A DNA stretch of 64,000 nt from Hyphomicrobiales bacterium. GTDB lineage: Bacteria > Pseudomonadota > Alphaproteobacteria > Rhizobiales > Rhizobiaceae. Location: NCBI GenBank assembly GCA_900469955.1, contig UBYX01000020.1:124001-188000 (forward strand), read 5' to 3'. Positions within the stretch are counted from its first letter, which is position 1. Every line of letters begins with the position of its first letter. This document shows, piece by piece, positions 33,156-42,749 of this stretch. Under the pieces are notes generated by a model. It did not search any database and was not told the DNA's origin. It saw only the letters and a program-made list of their open reading frames with translations. The position numbers were made by a program, and so were the translations under genes.

Positions 33156-34313
33156 ATGAACGAGCTGTCCCATTTGAGGCAGAGCGCTTTGGCGCCTGCT
33201 CATACGGCCGATATTGCAGATGCGCTGGTGAAGTCCTCTGGTCTCAGGATCGAGGTGGACCGCAGGCGCGGACGCGGCGCCGGGCTCAATCCGAGCGGCC
33301 GTTTCGAGGAGGAACGCCGCGAGGTGTTCGATGACGGGTGGCAGACCATCGAAGAACTGGAACCGTTCAGGACCGAGGTGCAGGTCGAGAAGCCGCGCAC
33401 TGCGATTACCCGCAACGAATCTCCCGACATCTCTTTCGATCGCTCGATCAATCCATATCGCGGCTGCGAGCACGGCTGCATCTATTGCTTCGCACGGCCG
33501 ACCCACAGCTACATGGGCCTCTCGCCGGGGCTTGATTTCGAATCGAAGCTGTTCGCCAAGCCCGACGTTCCCAAGCTGCTCGAACGCGAGCTCAGCAAAC
33601 CGGATTACAAGGTGCGTGCAATCGCCATCGGCACCAATACCGATCCCTATCAGCCGATCGAGCGGGAATGGCGCATCATGCGGCAGATCCTCGAGGTGCT
33701 GAACAAGGCCAATCATCCGGTCGCGGTCGTCACCAAGTCGGCACTCATCACCCGCGATATCGACATCCTTTCCGAAATGGCTTCGAAAGGGCTCGCCAAG
33801 GTCGGCATCTCCGTCACCACGCTGGACCGCAAGCTTGCCCGCACCATGGAGCCGCGCGCCTCGACCCCTCCCAAGCGCCTCTCCGCCATCAAGGCGCTGA
33901 CCGATGCCGGAATTCCGACGGCGGTCATGGTGGCGCCCGTGATCCCGGCACTCAACGATCACGAGATCGAACGCATACTCGAGGCCGGCCATGCGGCGGG
34001 CGCCACCGAAGCGAGCTATGTGCTCCTCCGCCTTCCTCTGGAAGTGAGCCCGCTGTTTCGCGACTGGCTGCTGCAGAACTATCCCGACCGTTATCGGCAT
34101 GTGATGTCGCTCGTTCGCTCCATGCGAGGCGGCAAGGATTACGACGCGGAGTTCGGAAAGCGGATGAAGGGAGCCGGGCCTTATGCCTGGCAGATCGGCC
34201 GGCGATTCGAAATGGCGACGAAGCGGCTTGAAATGGTCCGCCGCGGCCTGCCGCTCCGGGACGATTTGTTCATTCGGCCGGATGGCGGCGGCATCCAGCT
34301 TTCTCTGCTTTGA
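33156..34313 (+). CDS. PA0069-type radical SAM protein, spore-photoproduct-lyase-like
   Basis: 385 residues. The radical SAM cluster motif is C104-EHG-C108-IY-C111, following INPYRG, the layout of the SplB/PA0069 group. Later motifs include AIGTNTDPYQPIE and LVRSMRGGKDYDAEFG. Proteins of this group resemble spore photoproduct lyase, a DNA-lesion repair enzyme, but in non-spore-formers the substrate is not established. The SOS box directly upstream supports a DNA damage role. CAGGAGCACCCC precedes the ATG. Confidence 0.9.
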   Translation: MNELSHLRQSALAPAHTADIADALVKSSGLRIEVDRRRGRGAGLNPSGRFEEERREVFDDGWQTIEELEPFRTEVQVEKPRTAITRNESPDISFDRSINPYRGCEHGCIYCFARPTHSYMGLSPGLDFESKLFAKPDVPKLLERELSKPDYKVRAIAIGTNTDPYQPIEREWRIMRQILEVLNKANHPVAVVTKSALITRDIDILSEMASKGLAKVGISVTTLDRKLARTMEPRASTPPKRLSAIKALTDAGIPTAVMVAPVIPALNDHEIERILEAGHAAGATEASYVLLRLPLEVSPLFRDWLLQNYPDRYRHVMSLVRSMRGGKDYDAEFGKRMKGAGPYAWQIGRRFEMATKRLEMVRRGLPLRDDLFIRPDGGGIQLSLL

Positions 34314-34394
34314 ACTCACCCGTGAAGGTGTTCGAGGCGACAGCAAGGGCCTTGTAGCGTCAGGCGTGAAGCTCCGAGTGTTCTTAATTCCGTT

Positions 34395-34426
34395 TCCGGC
34401 GCTCGCCCGTCCTGTCGAGCGCCGGA
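34395..34426 (+). terminator. Strong hairpin after the radical SAM gene
   Basis: TCCGGCGCTCG and CGAGCGCCGGA form a perfect 11-bp stem with a 10-base loop, 80 bases past the stop and before rnhB. No T-tract follows. Confidence 0.5.
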
Positions 34427-34522
34427 TCCTCCCCGGTTCCACCGCCGCCCCTCGGTGGATAGCGACGCCGCATCGCCCGCCGGGGGTTGCAGGAGATCGG
34501 GTCGACGTGCGAGGTTGCCGCC

Positions 34523-35191
34523 ATGTTGCCTCGCACGTCACCCGATTCTCCGATGCTCTTCGAAGAAGTGCCGCTCATCCCGGACTTCAGCCTGGAACTT
34601 CTGGCGCGAAAAGCCGGCCACTGGCCGGTTGCCGGCACAGACGAGGCCGGACGGGGACCATTGGCGGGACCGGTCGTTGCCGCGGCCGTGATATTGGACC
34701 CCGACAACATTCCTGACGGCCTCAACGATTCCAAGCAGCTAACGGCCCTCCAGCGGGAAGCCCTGTTCGAAGCGATCATGGCAACCGCGGAGGTCTCGAT
34801 CGCAGCCTCCGGGCCGCGTCACATCGACGAGCGCAACATCCTGCGCGCCAGCCTCGACGCCATGCGCCGAGCAGTTGCGGGCCTGGCGGTCACGCCCGCC
34901 TATGTCCTTGCCGATGGGCGTGACGTGCCGCGCGGCCTCTGCTGTTCCGGCAAGGCGGTCATCCAGGGAGACGCCCGTTCCGTATCGATCGCGGCAGCTT
35001 CCATCATCGCCAAGGTGACCCGTGATCGGATGATGACGCGTGCCCACCATGTCTATCCCGTCTACGGTTTCGCCAACCATGCCGGCTACGCCACCCCGCA
35101 GCATCGTGCGGGCATCGAGGCACACGGCCCCTGCTCGCTGCACCGCATGAGCTTCCGTCCGCTTCGCAAAGACGAATTGCCGGAGATATAG
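34523..35191 (+). CDS. rnhB: Ribonuclease HII
   Basis: 222 residues. It cleaves RNA in RNA-DNA hybrids, including single ribonucleotides in DNA. Catalytic acidic residues are D40 and E41 in [18 protein letters not shown], a further Asp in [10 protein letters not shown], and the DSKQL and [15 protein letters not shown] segments. I take ATG 34523 ([15 protein letters not shown]), which fits the family's N-terminal RxxPDSPL pattern. It is convergent to the F0 ATP synthase operon. Confidence 0.94.
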   Translation: MLPRTSPDSPMLFEEVPLIPDFSLELLARKAGHWPVAGTDEAGRGPLAGPVVAAAVILDPDNIPDGLNDSKQLTALQREALFEAIMATAEVSIAASGPRHIDERNILRASLDAMRRAVAGLAVTPAYVLADGRDVPRGLCCSGKAVIQGDARSVSIAAASIIAKVTRDRMMTRAHHVYPVYGFANHAGYATPQHRAGIEAHGPCSLHRMSFRPLRKDELPEI

Positions 35192-35259
35192 AGTCCGATT
35201 GGACCTCCCATACGTTCTTCTCATGCATTTAATTCTAGTTGCTACCAAATCACGGACGC

Positions 35260-35286
35260 AAAAAAGGCCGGGTTTTACCCGGCCTT
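35260..35286 (-). terminator. Terminator of the F0 ATP synthase operon
   Basis: AAGGCCGGGT and ACCCGGCCTT form a 10-bp stem with a TTT loop, followed on the minus strand by TTTTGCG. It lies about 25 bases after the atpF stop. Confidence 0.88.
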
Positions 35287-35310
35287 CTCGAAATCCTCGT
35301 CTGACTGAAA

Positions 35311-35796
35311 TCAGTTCAATCGCGACTGCACCTGCCCGACGGCGTCCTTGAAAAGGGTGTCCTGGGTGGACGTGTCGGCTTTGTTCGCAATGACCCGTTC
35401 GGCGGCAGCGATCGCAAGATCGACGGCTGCGGCGCGAACGGCGCCAATCGCGTCGGCCTCGGCCTGGCGGATCTTCTGCTCCGAAAGCGCATTCCGCCGT
35501 GCGACGAACTCCTCCGTCTTCTGACGGGCTTCCTCGGTCAGAGCGGCGGCTTCGCGTTCGGCGGCAGCCACGATGTGGGCGGCTTCCGCTTCGGCTTCCT
35601 TGCGCTTGCGCTGGTATTCGGCGAGCAGAGCTTGAGCCTCTTCACGTAGGCGCTTGGCTTCCTCAAGTTCCTTGCGAATGTTGTCGGCGCGCTCGTCGAG
35701 CGACTTCGCCATCATGCCCGGAACCTTGAGATAGGCAATCAGAGCAAGAAAGAGAACGAGGCCGACGAAGGCGAAAAATGTTGCATCGAATGCCAT
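35311..35796 (-). CDS. atpF: ATP synthase F0 subunit b
   Basis: 161 residues: one N-terminal membrane helix (FFAFVGLVLFLALIAYLKV, about 6-24), then a long charged helix with KRKEAEAEAAHIVAAAE that forms the peripheral stalk with b'. Length is normal. It lies 4 bases after the b' gene. Last gene of the F0 operon. Confidence 0.94.
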   Translation of the reverse strand: MAFDATFFAFVGLVLFLALIAYLKVPGMMAKSLDERADNIRKELEEAKRLREEAQALLAEYQRKRKEAEAEAAHIVAAAEREAAALTEEARQKTEEFVARRNALSEQKIRQAEADAIGAVRAAAVDLAIAAAERVIANKADTSTQDTLFKDAVGQVQSRLN

Positions 35797-35800
35797 TGTA

Positions 35801-36448
35801 TCAGGCCTCCGTCTTCGCGGCTGCGACCGCAGCCTTGATGTCGTCGCCGGATGCCTTGGCGCCGATCAGCTGATCGACGATGGCAGAGGCGGTTTCTTCG
35901 GCAATCTGGCCGACCTGTGCAAAGGCTTGGGTCTTGATCTCGCCGATGCGGGTTTCCGCCACGGAGAGCTTCTGAGCCAGTTCCGTCTCGATCGCAGCGC
36001 GATCGATGGCGGCCTTGCCCTTGGCCGCTTCGCGAGCGGTTTCGGCAATGGTATGGGCCTTGGAACGGGCGGCAGCCAGTTCCTTTTCATAGGTCTCGAC
36101 AGCAGCGTCAGCCTCGGACTTGAGGCGCGAAGCTTCATCGAGATCCTGGGCGATCCGGTCGTGGCGGTGTTCGAGAATGCCGCCGACGCGCGGAACGATT
36201 ACCTTCTTCATCAACAGATAGAAGAGGCCGAAAGTGATGACGAGCCAGAGGATCTGCGACGGGAAATAGGTCGCATCGAATGGCGGGAAGGTGCCGCCAC
36301 CGTGCTCGCCGCCATGGGCGACGCCGGTTTCGGTATGCACTTCGCCAGCCGGTGCGGCATGCGGATCGCCCGCGGGAGCGGCGCCCGGTGCTGCAGGCGT
36401 TTCAGGAGCGGCCGGCGCGGTCTGCGCATATGCCGAGGTCACGAACAT
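35801..36448 (-). CDS. atpG: ATP synthase F0 subunit b'
   Basis: 215 residues from the ATG at 36448 (GGAGG 5 bases upstream; GTG and ATG codons just before are alternatives). The b' subunit has a long Ala/Pro-rich, His-containing N-terminal part (about 5-55) that is typical of alphaproteobacterial b', then a membrane helix ([15 protein letters not shown], about 65-80), then the stalk helix with [13 protein letters not shown]. Paired b/b' is the alphaproteobacterial and cyanobacterial arrangement. Confidence 0.93.
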   Translation of the reverse strand: MFVTSAYAQTAPAAPETPAAPGAAPAGDPHAAPAGEVHTETGVAHGGEHGGGTFPPFDATYFPSQILWLVITFGLFYLLMKKVIVPRVGGILEHRHDRIAQDLDEASRLKSEADAAVETYEKELAAARSKAHTIAETAREAAKGKAAIDRAAIETELAQKLSVAETRIGEIKTQAFAQVGQIAEETASAIVDQLIGAKASGDDIKAAVAAAKTEA

Positions 36449-36532
36449 CATCACCTCCAGGTGTATTCCAAATGCGAAGGATCACGGCGCGCTATCTTGC
36501 AAGCGGCCGCGATCCGGATGCCTGGTCAGGTC

Positions 36533-36760
36533 TTATACTGCGTAGAGCAGCAGGAGAGCGATGAGCAGCGAGAAGATGCCCAGAGCTTCCGTAACGGCGA
36601 AGCCGAATACCAGACGGCCGAACTGGCTGTCAGCGGCGGACGGGTTGCGCAGAGCGCCCGAGAGGTAGTTGCCAAAGATGTTGCCGAGGCCAAGAGCCGT
36701 ACCGGCCATGCCAAAGCAAGCCAGACCTGCACCGATGAACTTTGCTGCTTCCGCTTCCAT
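36533..36760 (-). CDS. atpE: ATP synthase F0 subunit c
   Basis: 75 residues: two membrane helices joined by the polar RNP loop ([12 protein letters not shown]). The proton-binding carboxylate is the Glu in [13 protein letters not shown]. Forms the rotor ring. GGAGTT sits before the ATG. Confidence 0.96.
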   Translation of the reverse strand: MEAEAAKFIGAGLACFGMAGTALGLGNIFGNYLSGALRNPSAADSQFGRLVFGFAVTEALGIFSLLIALLLLYAV

Positions 36761-36826
36761 GAGAAACTCCTTCGAAATGGTTGTTGCGGCTGTAGACTGA
36801 CGCCTAGGACGCCAATGTCGTTATCC

Positions 36827-37579
36827 TTAGTGCCCGCCGGGATGGACCGCGTCGTTGAGGTACATGCAAGTCAGCACCGCAAAGACGTAAGCCTGGAGGA
36901 AGGCGACGAGGAATTCGAGACCGGTCAGGGCGACGGTCATGATGAGAGGCAGGACGGCTCCGCCGATACCCAGCGCGCCCATGGTTCCGAGCGAGGCGAC
37001 GAAGCCCGCGAACACTTTGAGCGTAATATGGCCTGCCAGCATGTTCGCAAACAAACGAACGGAAAGCGAGATCGGGCGGGACAGGAACGAGATGACTTCG
37101 ATCGCGACAACAAGCGGTATCAACAGGCCCGGAATGCCGCTTGGCACGAAGAGCTGCAGGAAGTGCAGCCCGTGCTTATAGAAGCCGTAGACAATAACCG
37201 TGCCGATGACGAGCAGCGCCAGCGCGAAGGTGACGATGATCTGGCTGGTGACGGTGAAGAAATACGGGAACATGCCGAGCAAGTTCGCGGTCAGCACGAA
37301 CATGAACAGCGAGAAGACCAGGGGAAAGAACTTCATGCCATGGCTGCCGGCGCCCTCGCGCAGCATGCCCGCAATGAATTCGTAGGACATTTCCGCCACC
37401 GACTGCGCCCGGCCGGGAATCAGCCCGCGCTGCGAGGTGGAGAAATAAAGGAAGCCGGCGGCGCAAGCTACCGTGGCGACCATGAACAGAGAGGCATTGG
37501 TGAAGGAGAAATCGATGCCGCCGATCTCAATCGGAACGATCTTGCTGATCTGGAACTGATGGATCGGATCGTTTGCCAC
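36827..37579 (-). CDS. atpB: ATP synthase F0 subunit a
   Basis: 250 residues, multi-pass stator subunit that forms the proton half-channels. The essential Arg lies in [14 protein letters not shown]. Other features are SEMSYEF-like [13 protein letters not shown] and the C-terminal [22 protein letters not shown] (in parts). The length is normal and it lies 52 bases after atpI. Confidence 0.96.
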   Translation of the reverse strand: MANDPIHQFQISKIVPIEIGGIDFSFTNASLFMVATVACAAGFLYFSTSQRGLIPGRAQSVAEMSYEFIAGMLREGAGSHGMKFFPLVFSLFMFVLTANLLGMFPYFFTVTSQIIVTFALALLVIGTVIVYGFYKHGLHFLQLFVPSGIPGLLIPLVVAIEVISFLSRPISLSVRLFANMLAGHITLKVFAGFVASLGTMGALGIGGAVLPLIMTVALTGLEFLVAFLQAYVFAVLTCMYLNDAVHPGGH

Positions 37580-37631
37580 CGTCTACCTCTTTCATTGCCG
37601 GGCCAGCGGCCCAATCTTCTTGCGGGAAGCG

Positions 37632-37994
37632 TCAGAGACCGCTTCCTTTTCCATTCTCGTCGCCCCGCTTGTGCACGGTCGGCGGCGGAGCCACCATACC
37701 TACGGCGCGAAGCACATTCAGAACACCGGCACAAAAGCCCAAAAGAAGAAGGACGATCATCCCCCAGGGCGACGTACCGGCAAAACGGTCAAGCATAAAG
37801 CCCAGAATGGCACCAACAGCTACGGCGGAGATGAACTCGGAGGAGAGCTTGAAACCAAGGGCCATGCCCCTGCGGCTCTCTTCAGATTGCGCGTCCCTCT
37901 TCGCCTCTGCCGCGTCTTCAGCTTTCCTGCCCGCAAGCTTTGCAGACAGGCGCTTCCGGCGCTCTTCCAGACTATGGTCCCGATCATCCGTCAT
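37632..37994 (-). CDS. atpI: AtpI/AtpZ-type ATP synthase assembly protein
   Basis: 120 residues: charged N-terminal part (RRKRLSAKLAGRKAEDAAEAK) and two membrane helices (about 50-70 and 78-98) around DRFAGTSPWG. AtpI helps c-ring assembly or Mg supply. First gene of the F0 operon, with a good sigma-70 promoter about 115 bases upstream. Confidence 0.92.
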   Translation of the reverse strand: MTDDRDHSLEERRKRLSAKLAGRKAEDAAEAKRDAQSEESRRGMALGFKLSSEFISAVAVGAILGFMLDRFAGTSPWGMIVLLLLGFCAGVLNVLRAVGMVAPPPTVHKRGDENGKGSGL

Positions 37995-38109
37995 TCACGT
38001 CATCCCTATTCCCGCTTCCGGGCAACCGGTTCCTAGAACCGGCCGGCCGCCAAAAAGTGCAGCCAGCGAGGGATTTCGCGCCTTCAGGCCCGTTTTCAAG
38101 TCGCGCGCA

Positions 38110-38138
38110 ACATAGTTTTGAGCGCCCCCATAGTCAAG
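38110..38138 (-). promoter_or_regulatory. Promoter of the F0 ATP synthase operon
   Basis: On the minus strand a perfect -35 CTTGAC (38138-38133), a 17-base spacer and CTATGT (38115-38110). The leader to the atpI ATG is about 108 bases. Confidence 0.75.
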
Positions 38139-38157
38139 GCGTACAGGGTGCTTCATG

Positions 38158-38175
38158 CAAGGTTAATTAACCTTG
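38158..38175. repeat. 18-bp perfect palindrome
   Basis: CAAGGTTAATTAACCTTG is fully self-complementary, with no loop. It lies 20 bases upstream of the -35 of the atp promoter and 84 bases past the stop of the cell-wall hydrolase gene. It has the shape of a dimeric protein binding site. A second dyad, CCGGTTC-cta-GAACCGG, lies at about 38028-38044. No gene is seen in 37995-38258. Confidence 0.6.
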
Positions 38176-38258
38176 GAAATTCAAATTGTTAGTCGCGATG
38201 CAACCGGGACCGGGCAAAACTGTCGCGGGAATCGCTTCGCATTTGCGAGCAGAAGCCC

Positions 38259-39473
38259 TCAACTCCAGCCGCCGCCGTAGGTGCGGTAGAAGACATGCAG
38301 GCCGATGCGGCCCACCTTCTTCATCGTGCGTGCCCAGGCAGGACGCACATAGACTGCGTGATAGTGGGTGGAGGAACCGACCTCCGGAAGCCAGATCTTG
38401 CCGGCGGTAACGGCCATGGCCACGTCGCGCGCCATTTTCCAATGGTATTCGGAGCGGATGCGGTCCTTGATGTTGTCACAGGCGAAGGAGAACTGGCAGC
38501 GATTGCGCCAATCCTCGTTCTGGTAGACGACATCGCATATGGTGTCCGGATAGGCAGGATTTCGAACGCGATTGAGGATGACCTGAGCCACTGCAGCCTG
38601 GCCGCGGGCAGTTTCCCCGCGCGCTTCGAAATAGATGCCAGATGCAAGGCATTGCTGTTCGCGGGCGGAAAAGGCCGACGGCGGCAGCGGCGTTGCGGCC
38701 CATGCGTGATCGTCCGGCCCGATCGGGGGAATGAAACGCCCGCCTTTCGGTTTTTCCGTGAGGATCGCATCAAAGGGTGATTCTTCGGCGAAATCAGGCT
38801 CCGGCGGCGCATAGGCCGTGGCAAGCACATCAGCCTGCTGATTGGTGATAAGGCCCGCGATCATCGGCATCAGATCGTCCTGCGGCTTCGGCTCTTCCTT
38901 CTTCCGGAAATAGAACGAGGCAAGCTCGACAGGCTTCTGCCCCTTACCGGGCCTTGCGAAGGCGGTCAGTTCCTCGCGACGTTCAATCGGCAGAGTGAGC
39001 GCGCTCGAGCGCTGCAGGACGGAACCCGCGGAGAATGCCTTAGGCGGCTGCATGGGTTCCACTGCGACGATGCGGCCCTTCTTTGCAATCCGGTTGACGC
39101 GGTCTTCGTCGGGCCGCGGATCTGCGGAGTGCTTTTCGTCGACCAGGGCGATCTTGCGGCCGTCCGCAAGCGTAATACCTGCATTGCCGGAAACGGCATC
39201 CTTCAATCCCGGGAATGCCAGCGATGCCTGGTGGATCGAACCCGCGGGAGAATCCGTCAGGACCATCCGCCACTGATCGGTCCGATCCGGCCCCGTCAGA
39301 AGATCGGCCAGATCGCCATGGGCGGGAGCGGACGGAAAGATCAGCCAACAAGCGAGGCCGAAGACGGCCGGGGAAGTCCACGCATCCCGACGGGATGCGG
39401 ACTTGCGACGCAAAACGCTCTTCGAACGCAAAACCGTAACTCCACAAGGCAACGACGACCCCGTGAAGATCAA
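38259..39473 (-). CDS. SleB-like cell-wall hydrolase
   Basis: 404 residues. The C-terminal Hydrolase_2 domain (about 280-404) resembles spore cortex-lytic SleB: CLASGIYFEARGETARGQAAVAQVILNRV (in parts) carries the catalytic Glu, followed by CDVVYQNEDWRNRCQFSFACD and the HYHAVYVRPAW end. The N-terminus has a basic start and a hydrophobic stretch (FGLACWLIFPSAPAHG, about 38-53), a signal or anchor, so it likely acts on periplasmic peptidoglycan. A long poorly conserved linker separates the two. TTG start at 39473 with AAGG upstream; an ATG in frame is not near. Two GTTAA elements lie upstream (see findings). Confidence 0.85.
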   Translation of the reverse strand: MIFTGSSLPCGVTVLRSKSVLRRKSASRRDAWTSPAVFGLACWLIFPSAPAHGDLADLLTGPDRTDQWRMVLTDSPAGSIHQASLAFPGLKDAVSGNAGITLADGRKIALVDEKHSADPRPDEDRVNRIAKKGRIVAVEPMQPPKAFSAGSVLQRSSALTLPIERREELTAFARPGKGQKPVELASFYFRKKEEPKPQDDLMPMIAGLITNQQADVLATAYAPPEPDFAEESPFDAILTEKPKGGRFIPPIGPDDHAWAATPLPPSAFSAREQQCLASGIYFEARGETARGQAAVAQVILNRVRNPAYPDTICDVVYQNEDWRNRCQFSFACDNIKDRIRSEYHWKMARDVAMAVTAGKIWLPEVGSSTHYHAVYVRPAWARTMKKVGRIGLHVFYRTYGGGWS

Positions 39474-39562
39474 TCATTAACCTTGATGAGCGGTTAACGC
39501 CGACAGCCGAAACGCCGGCAAACCAGACTGAATTAGGACATTCACATAAATGTCAGCCGCCG

Positions 39563-39583
39563 GCACGTCAGATGATGACGTGC
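39563..39583 (-). other. Hairpin at the kup stop codon
   Basis: GCACGTCA and TGACGTGC form a perfect 8-bp stem with a 5-base loop overlapping the last codons of kup. No T-tract follows. It may be a terminator or a 3' end stabiliser. Confidence 0.4.
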
Positions 39584-41469
39584 GAGCCGAGTTCCACCAC
39601 GCGGTTGGCCGGCAGGTGGAAATAGTCCGACGGGTCGGTTGCGGTGTTGGCCATGGCGATGAAGAGCCGGTCCTGCCACATCGGCATGCCTGACTCGGCA
39701 TCCGGCACGAGCTTGCGGCGGCCGAGATAGAAGGAGGTGGACATGATGTCGAACTTGAACCCGGTCTTGCGCAAATAGGCGAGCGCTTGCGAGACGTTGT
39801 GGGACTGCATGAAGCCGAAACGCAGTTCGATGAGCGTGAAGCGTTCGGACACCTTTTCGATGGTGTAGCGTTCCTCGAGCGAAACGCGCGGCTTGTTGAC
39901 CGTCACGATCGTCAGGATGACGTTCTTGTCGTGCAGGACATGGTTGTGCTTGATGTTGTGCAGGAGAGCCGCCGGGGCGGTTTCGGGATCGCTGGTCAGG
40001 AAGATCGCCACGCCCGGTACGAGGGCCGGTGCATGATCGCTCTTCTTCTCGACCATCGGGATGAACGTCGCGAGCGGCACGTCGATGCGGCGTGTCTTCT
40101 CGAACAGGATCGCTGTGCCCCGTTTCCAGGTCCACATGACAATGGTGAAGATGATCGCCATCATGACCGGCACCCAGCCGCCGTCATGCACCTTCAGAAG
40201 GTTGGCTCCAAGGAAGACCAATTCCAGCGCCAGCAATGGCGCCAGCACGCCGATTGCAAAGCTTTGCGGCCATCTCCACTTCAGCCGCACGAATTCGTAG
40301 GCCATCATCGTGGTGACGACCATCGCGCCGGTCACCGATATGCCGTATGCCGTCGCCAGCGCTTCGGAGCTCTCAAACCCGAGAACCAGCGCGATCACGC
40401 CGACCAGAAGCAGGGTGTTGACCGATGGCAGGAAGATCTGTCCGGTATTGGTCTCGGAGGTGAAAAGGATTTGCATGCGCGGCAGGTAGCCGAGATGGAT
40501 CCCTTGGCGCACAAGTGAAAAGGCGCCGGTGATCACCGCCTGGCTGGCGATGATGGTCGCGGCGGTCGCAAGAATGACGACCGGCAGTAGCGCCCATTCC
40601 GGGAACATCAGATAGAACGGATCGGACATGGCTTCGGGCCGCTTCAGTACCAAAGCCCCTTGCCCCAGATAATTGAGCGTGAGCGCCGGGAATACGAGCA
40701 GAAACCAGGCCCACTGGATAGGCCTGCGGCCAAAATGGCCAAGATCGGCATAGAGCGCTTCCGCGCCGGTAACGGTCAGGAAAACGGCGCCGAGGACGAC
40801 GATGCCGACAAAACCCTCATGCAGCATGAACTGGACCGCGTACCAGGGATTGAACGCCGACAGGATGCCGTAATCGTCGGAAATATGGGCAATACCGCCC
40901 GCCCCCATGACCAGGAACCAGACGGCGGTGATCGGCCCGAAGAAGCGGGAAACCAGTCCCGTCCCCTTCGATTGGATGGCGAAGAGGCCGATGAGGATGC
41001 CGACCGAGATCGGCAGCACGGCGCTATCGAGCGCCGGCGTGACGAGCTTCAGCCCTTCGACCGCCGACAGAACCGACAGCGCCGGCGTGATGATCGCATC
41101 ACCGAGGAAGAGAGCGGCGCCGATCAGCCCGAGCAGCATCAGAAACGCCCGGTGACCGTTGGCTGATTTCGTGAGGAGCGCCAAGAGAGACAGCGTACCG
41201 CCTTCGCCGTCGTTGTCGGCCCGCAGCAGGAAGAGCACGTATTTGAGAGTGACGATGATCGTCAGCGTCCAGATCATCAGGGAGATCAGGCCGATGATCT
41301 CCACTTCGGTAACGCCGTCATGAGCAATCGGCTTCAGCGCCTCGCGGAAGGCATAGAGCGGACTGGTGCCAATATCCCCATAAACGACGCCGACGGAGCC
41401 GAGCGCGAGTGCAAAGAGGCCTTGGACCTTGGCGGTCTCGGCGGCGGGATGTTCAGCAGGGTGACCCAT
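39568..41469 (-). CDS. kup: Kup-type potassium uptake protein
   Basis: 633 residues, HAK/KUP family K+/H+ symporter. About 12 membrane helices lie in the first 440 residues ([15 protein letters not shown] near the start is the family signature; [18 protein letters not shown] follows), then a cytoplasmic C-terminal domain (about 440-633). It lies 15 bases after corA on the same strand, so the two cation transporters probably share a transcript. Confidence 0.95.
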   Translation of the reverse strand: MGHPAEHPAAETAKVQGLFALALGSVGVVYGDIGTSPLYAFREALKPIAHDGVTEVEIIGLISLMIWTLTIIVTLKYVLFLLRADNDGEGGTLSLLALLTKSANGHRAFLMLLGLIGAALFLGDAIITPALSVLSAVEGLKLVTPALDSAVLPISVGILIGLFAIQSKGTGLVSRFFGPITAVWFLVMGAGGIAHISDDYGILSAFNPWYAVQFMLHEGFVGIVVLGAVFLTVTGAEALYADLGHFGRRPIQWAWFLLVFPALTLNYLGQGALVLKRPEAMSDPFYLMFPEWALLPVVILATAATIIASQAVITGAFSLVRQGIHLGYLPRMQILFTSETNTGQIFLPSVNTLLLVGVIALVLGFESSEALATAYGISVTGAMVVTTMMAYEFVRLKWRWPQSFAIGVLAPLLALELVFLGANLLKVHDGGWVPVMMAIIFTIVMWTWKRGTAILFEKTRRIDVPLATFIPMVEKKSDHAPALVPGVAIFLTSDPETAPAALLHNIKHNHVLHDKNVILTIVTVNKPRVSLEERYTIEKVSERFTLIELRFGFMQSHNVSQALAYLRKTGFKFDIMSTSFYLGRRKLVPDAESGMPMWQDRLFIAMANTATDPSDYFHLPANRVVELGSHVII

Positions 41470-41484
41470 GGGATGTCTGGCCTG

Positions 41485-42456
41485 CTACAGCCAGCCTTTC
41501 CAGCGAAAGATGAAAAACGGGACGATGGCGGAGAGAACCATCGTTAAGATCGCAAGCGGATATCCGAGGTGCCAATCGAGTTCCGGCATGAAATGAAAGT
41601 TCATGCCGTAGATGGAAGCGACCAGCGTCGGCGGCAGGAAGACCACCGAGGCGATCGAGAAGATCTTGATAATCGAGTTCTGCTCGACGTTGATCAGGCC
41701 GAGCGAAGCGTCAAGCAGGAAGGCGATATTGCTGGCGACGAACGCCGCATGCTCGGAAAGAGTTTCGATATCGTGGGCGATGGTGGCGCAGAGGCTGCCG
41801 TCGCTCTTGTCTTCATGCATGAGCGGCACATTCATCAGGAAGGTCAGGAGCCGCGACAGGGAGCCCAGGCTATCCCGTACCTTTCCCACCAGCCGATGGC
41901 ACTCGGCAATGTCCGCCAGCTTTTTCTCGAGGAATTGCGGCGGACGCCGCTTGCCGCGATCGCGGAAGATATCGGTGGACAGGGTATCGACCCGATCGAC
42001 GGCATTCTCCAGGATTTCCGCCGTGCGGTCGGCGATGGTTTCGAGAAGTCTGGCCAGCAGGGTCGTACCGTCTCGCGCCTTGTCCGGAGTACGACCGAGC
42101 GCGGCGATAAAAAGCTGGAAGCTCTTTGGATTAGCGTAACGGACCGTGATCAGCCGATTGCCAGACAAGATGAATGCTACGTCGGTCAGCTCCGGATTCG
42201 CCCGATCGGCGTGCCAGACCAGCGAAGCCGTCATGAAGGCGGAGCTTCCCTCGATGTAAAGCCTGCTCGATGGTTCGATGTCCTTCAGATCGTCGCGGGT
42301 CGGAATTTGAACGCCTACCAGACTCTCGACATAGGCATCCTCCTCCGGCGTCGGCTCGACCAGATCGATCCAGACGATGTCATCGGAGAGCTGGCGCTGC
42401 GCCTCGGCTGGCGCAAGCGTCTTCATCGACCCATTGGCACTATAGGCATTGATCAA
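41485..42456 (-). CDS. corA: CorA family magnesium transporter
   Basis: 323 residues. The N-terminal cytoplasmic alpha/beta domain and long stalk helix are followed by two C-terminal membrane helices separated by the hallmark YGMN loop (YGMNFHFMPEL). Forms a pentameric Mg2+ (or Co2+/Ni2+) channel. TTG start at 42456 is supported by GGAG 8 bases upstream. Likely first gene of a corA-kup operon. Confidence 0.93.
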   Translation of the reverse strand: MINAYSANGSMKTLAPAEAQRQLSDDIVWIDLVEPTPEEDAYVESLVGVQIPTRDDLKDIEPSSRLYIEGSSAFMTASLVWHADRANPELTDVAFILSGNRLITVRYANPKSFQLFIAALGRTPDKARDGTTLLARLLETIADRTAEILENAVDRVDTLSTDIFRDRGKRRPPQFLEKKLADIAECHRLVGKVRDSLGSLSRLLTFLMNVPLMHEDKSDGSLCATIAHDIETLSEHAAFVASNIAFLLDASLGLINVEQNSIIKIFSIASVVFLPPTLVASIYGMNFHFMPELDWHLGYPLAILTMVLSAIVPFFIFRWKGWL

Positions 42457-42547
42457 ACGTGGTCTCCGACCGAAACCTCGGCCTTAGCGAGAAACGGATT
42501 TGCCGGTTCCCAGATCCGGGACCGCCAACGGCCCCGGCGGGACGCGC

Positions 42548-42576
42548 CTATAAAGACACCCATAGTCAAAATCAAG
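42548..42576 (-). promoter_or_regulatory. Promoter of corA-kup
   Basis: Minus-strand CTTGAT (42576-42571), a 17-base spacer and TTATAG (42553-42548). The leader to the TTG start is about 85 bases. The remaining part of the gap to the mrp stop at 42750 shows nothing I can assign. Confidence 0.6.
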
Positions 42577-42749
42577 AGGTACCGAAATCCCGATACCGCG
42601 CTGCAACATGACTCCGGTGAACCGGGTGTTCAAGAGGCGGCCGTATCGCGAGCCCGTTTCATGACCGGTATCAAAGCCTTGAGGCAAGCGCAACGGCCGC
42701 AGGCCGCCCGACCAAAGTCGAAGCGCTTCCGCAAACCCTTCGTACTGAT

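Noticed and set aside
42495..42520. GGAAC-N16-CGCT upstream of corA as a general-stress promoter
   Set aside because: The -10 lacks the conserved TT, and a much better sigma-70 promoter lies just upstream.
42484..42693. A 69-codon minus-strand frame between corA and mrp
   Set aside because: It overlaps the corA promoter, has no ribosome binding site and no recognisable features.
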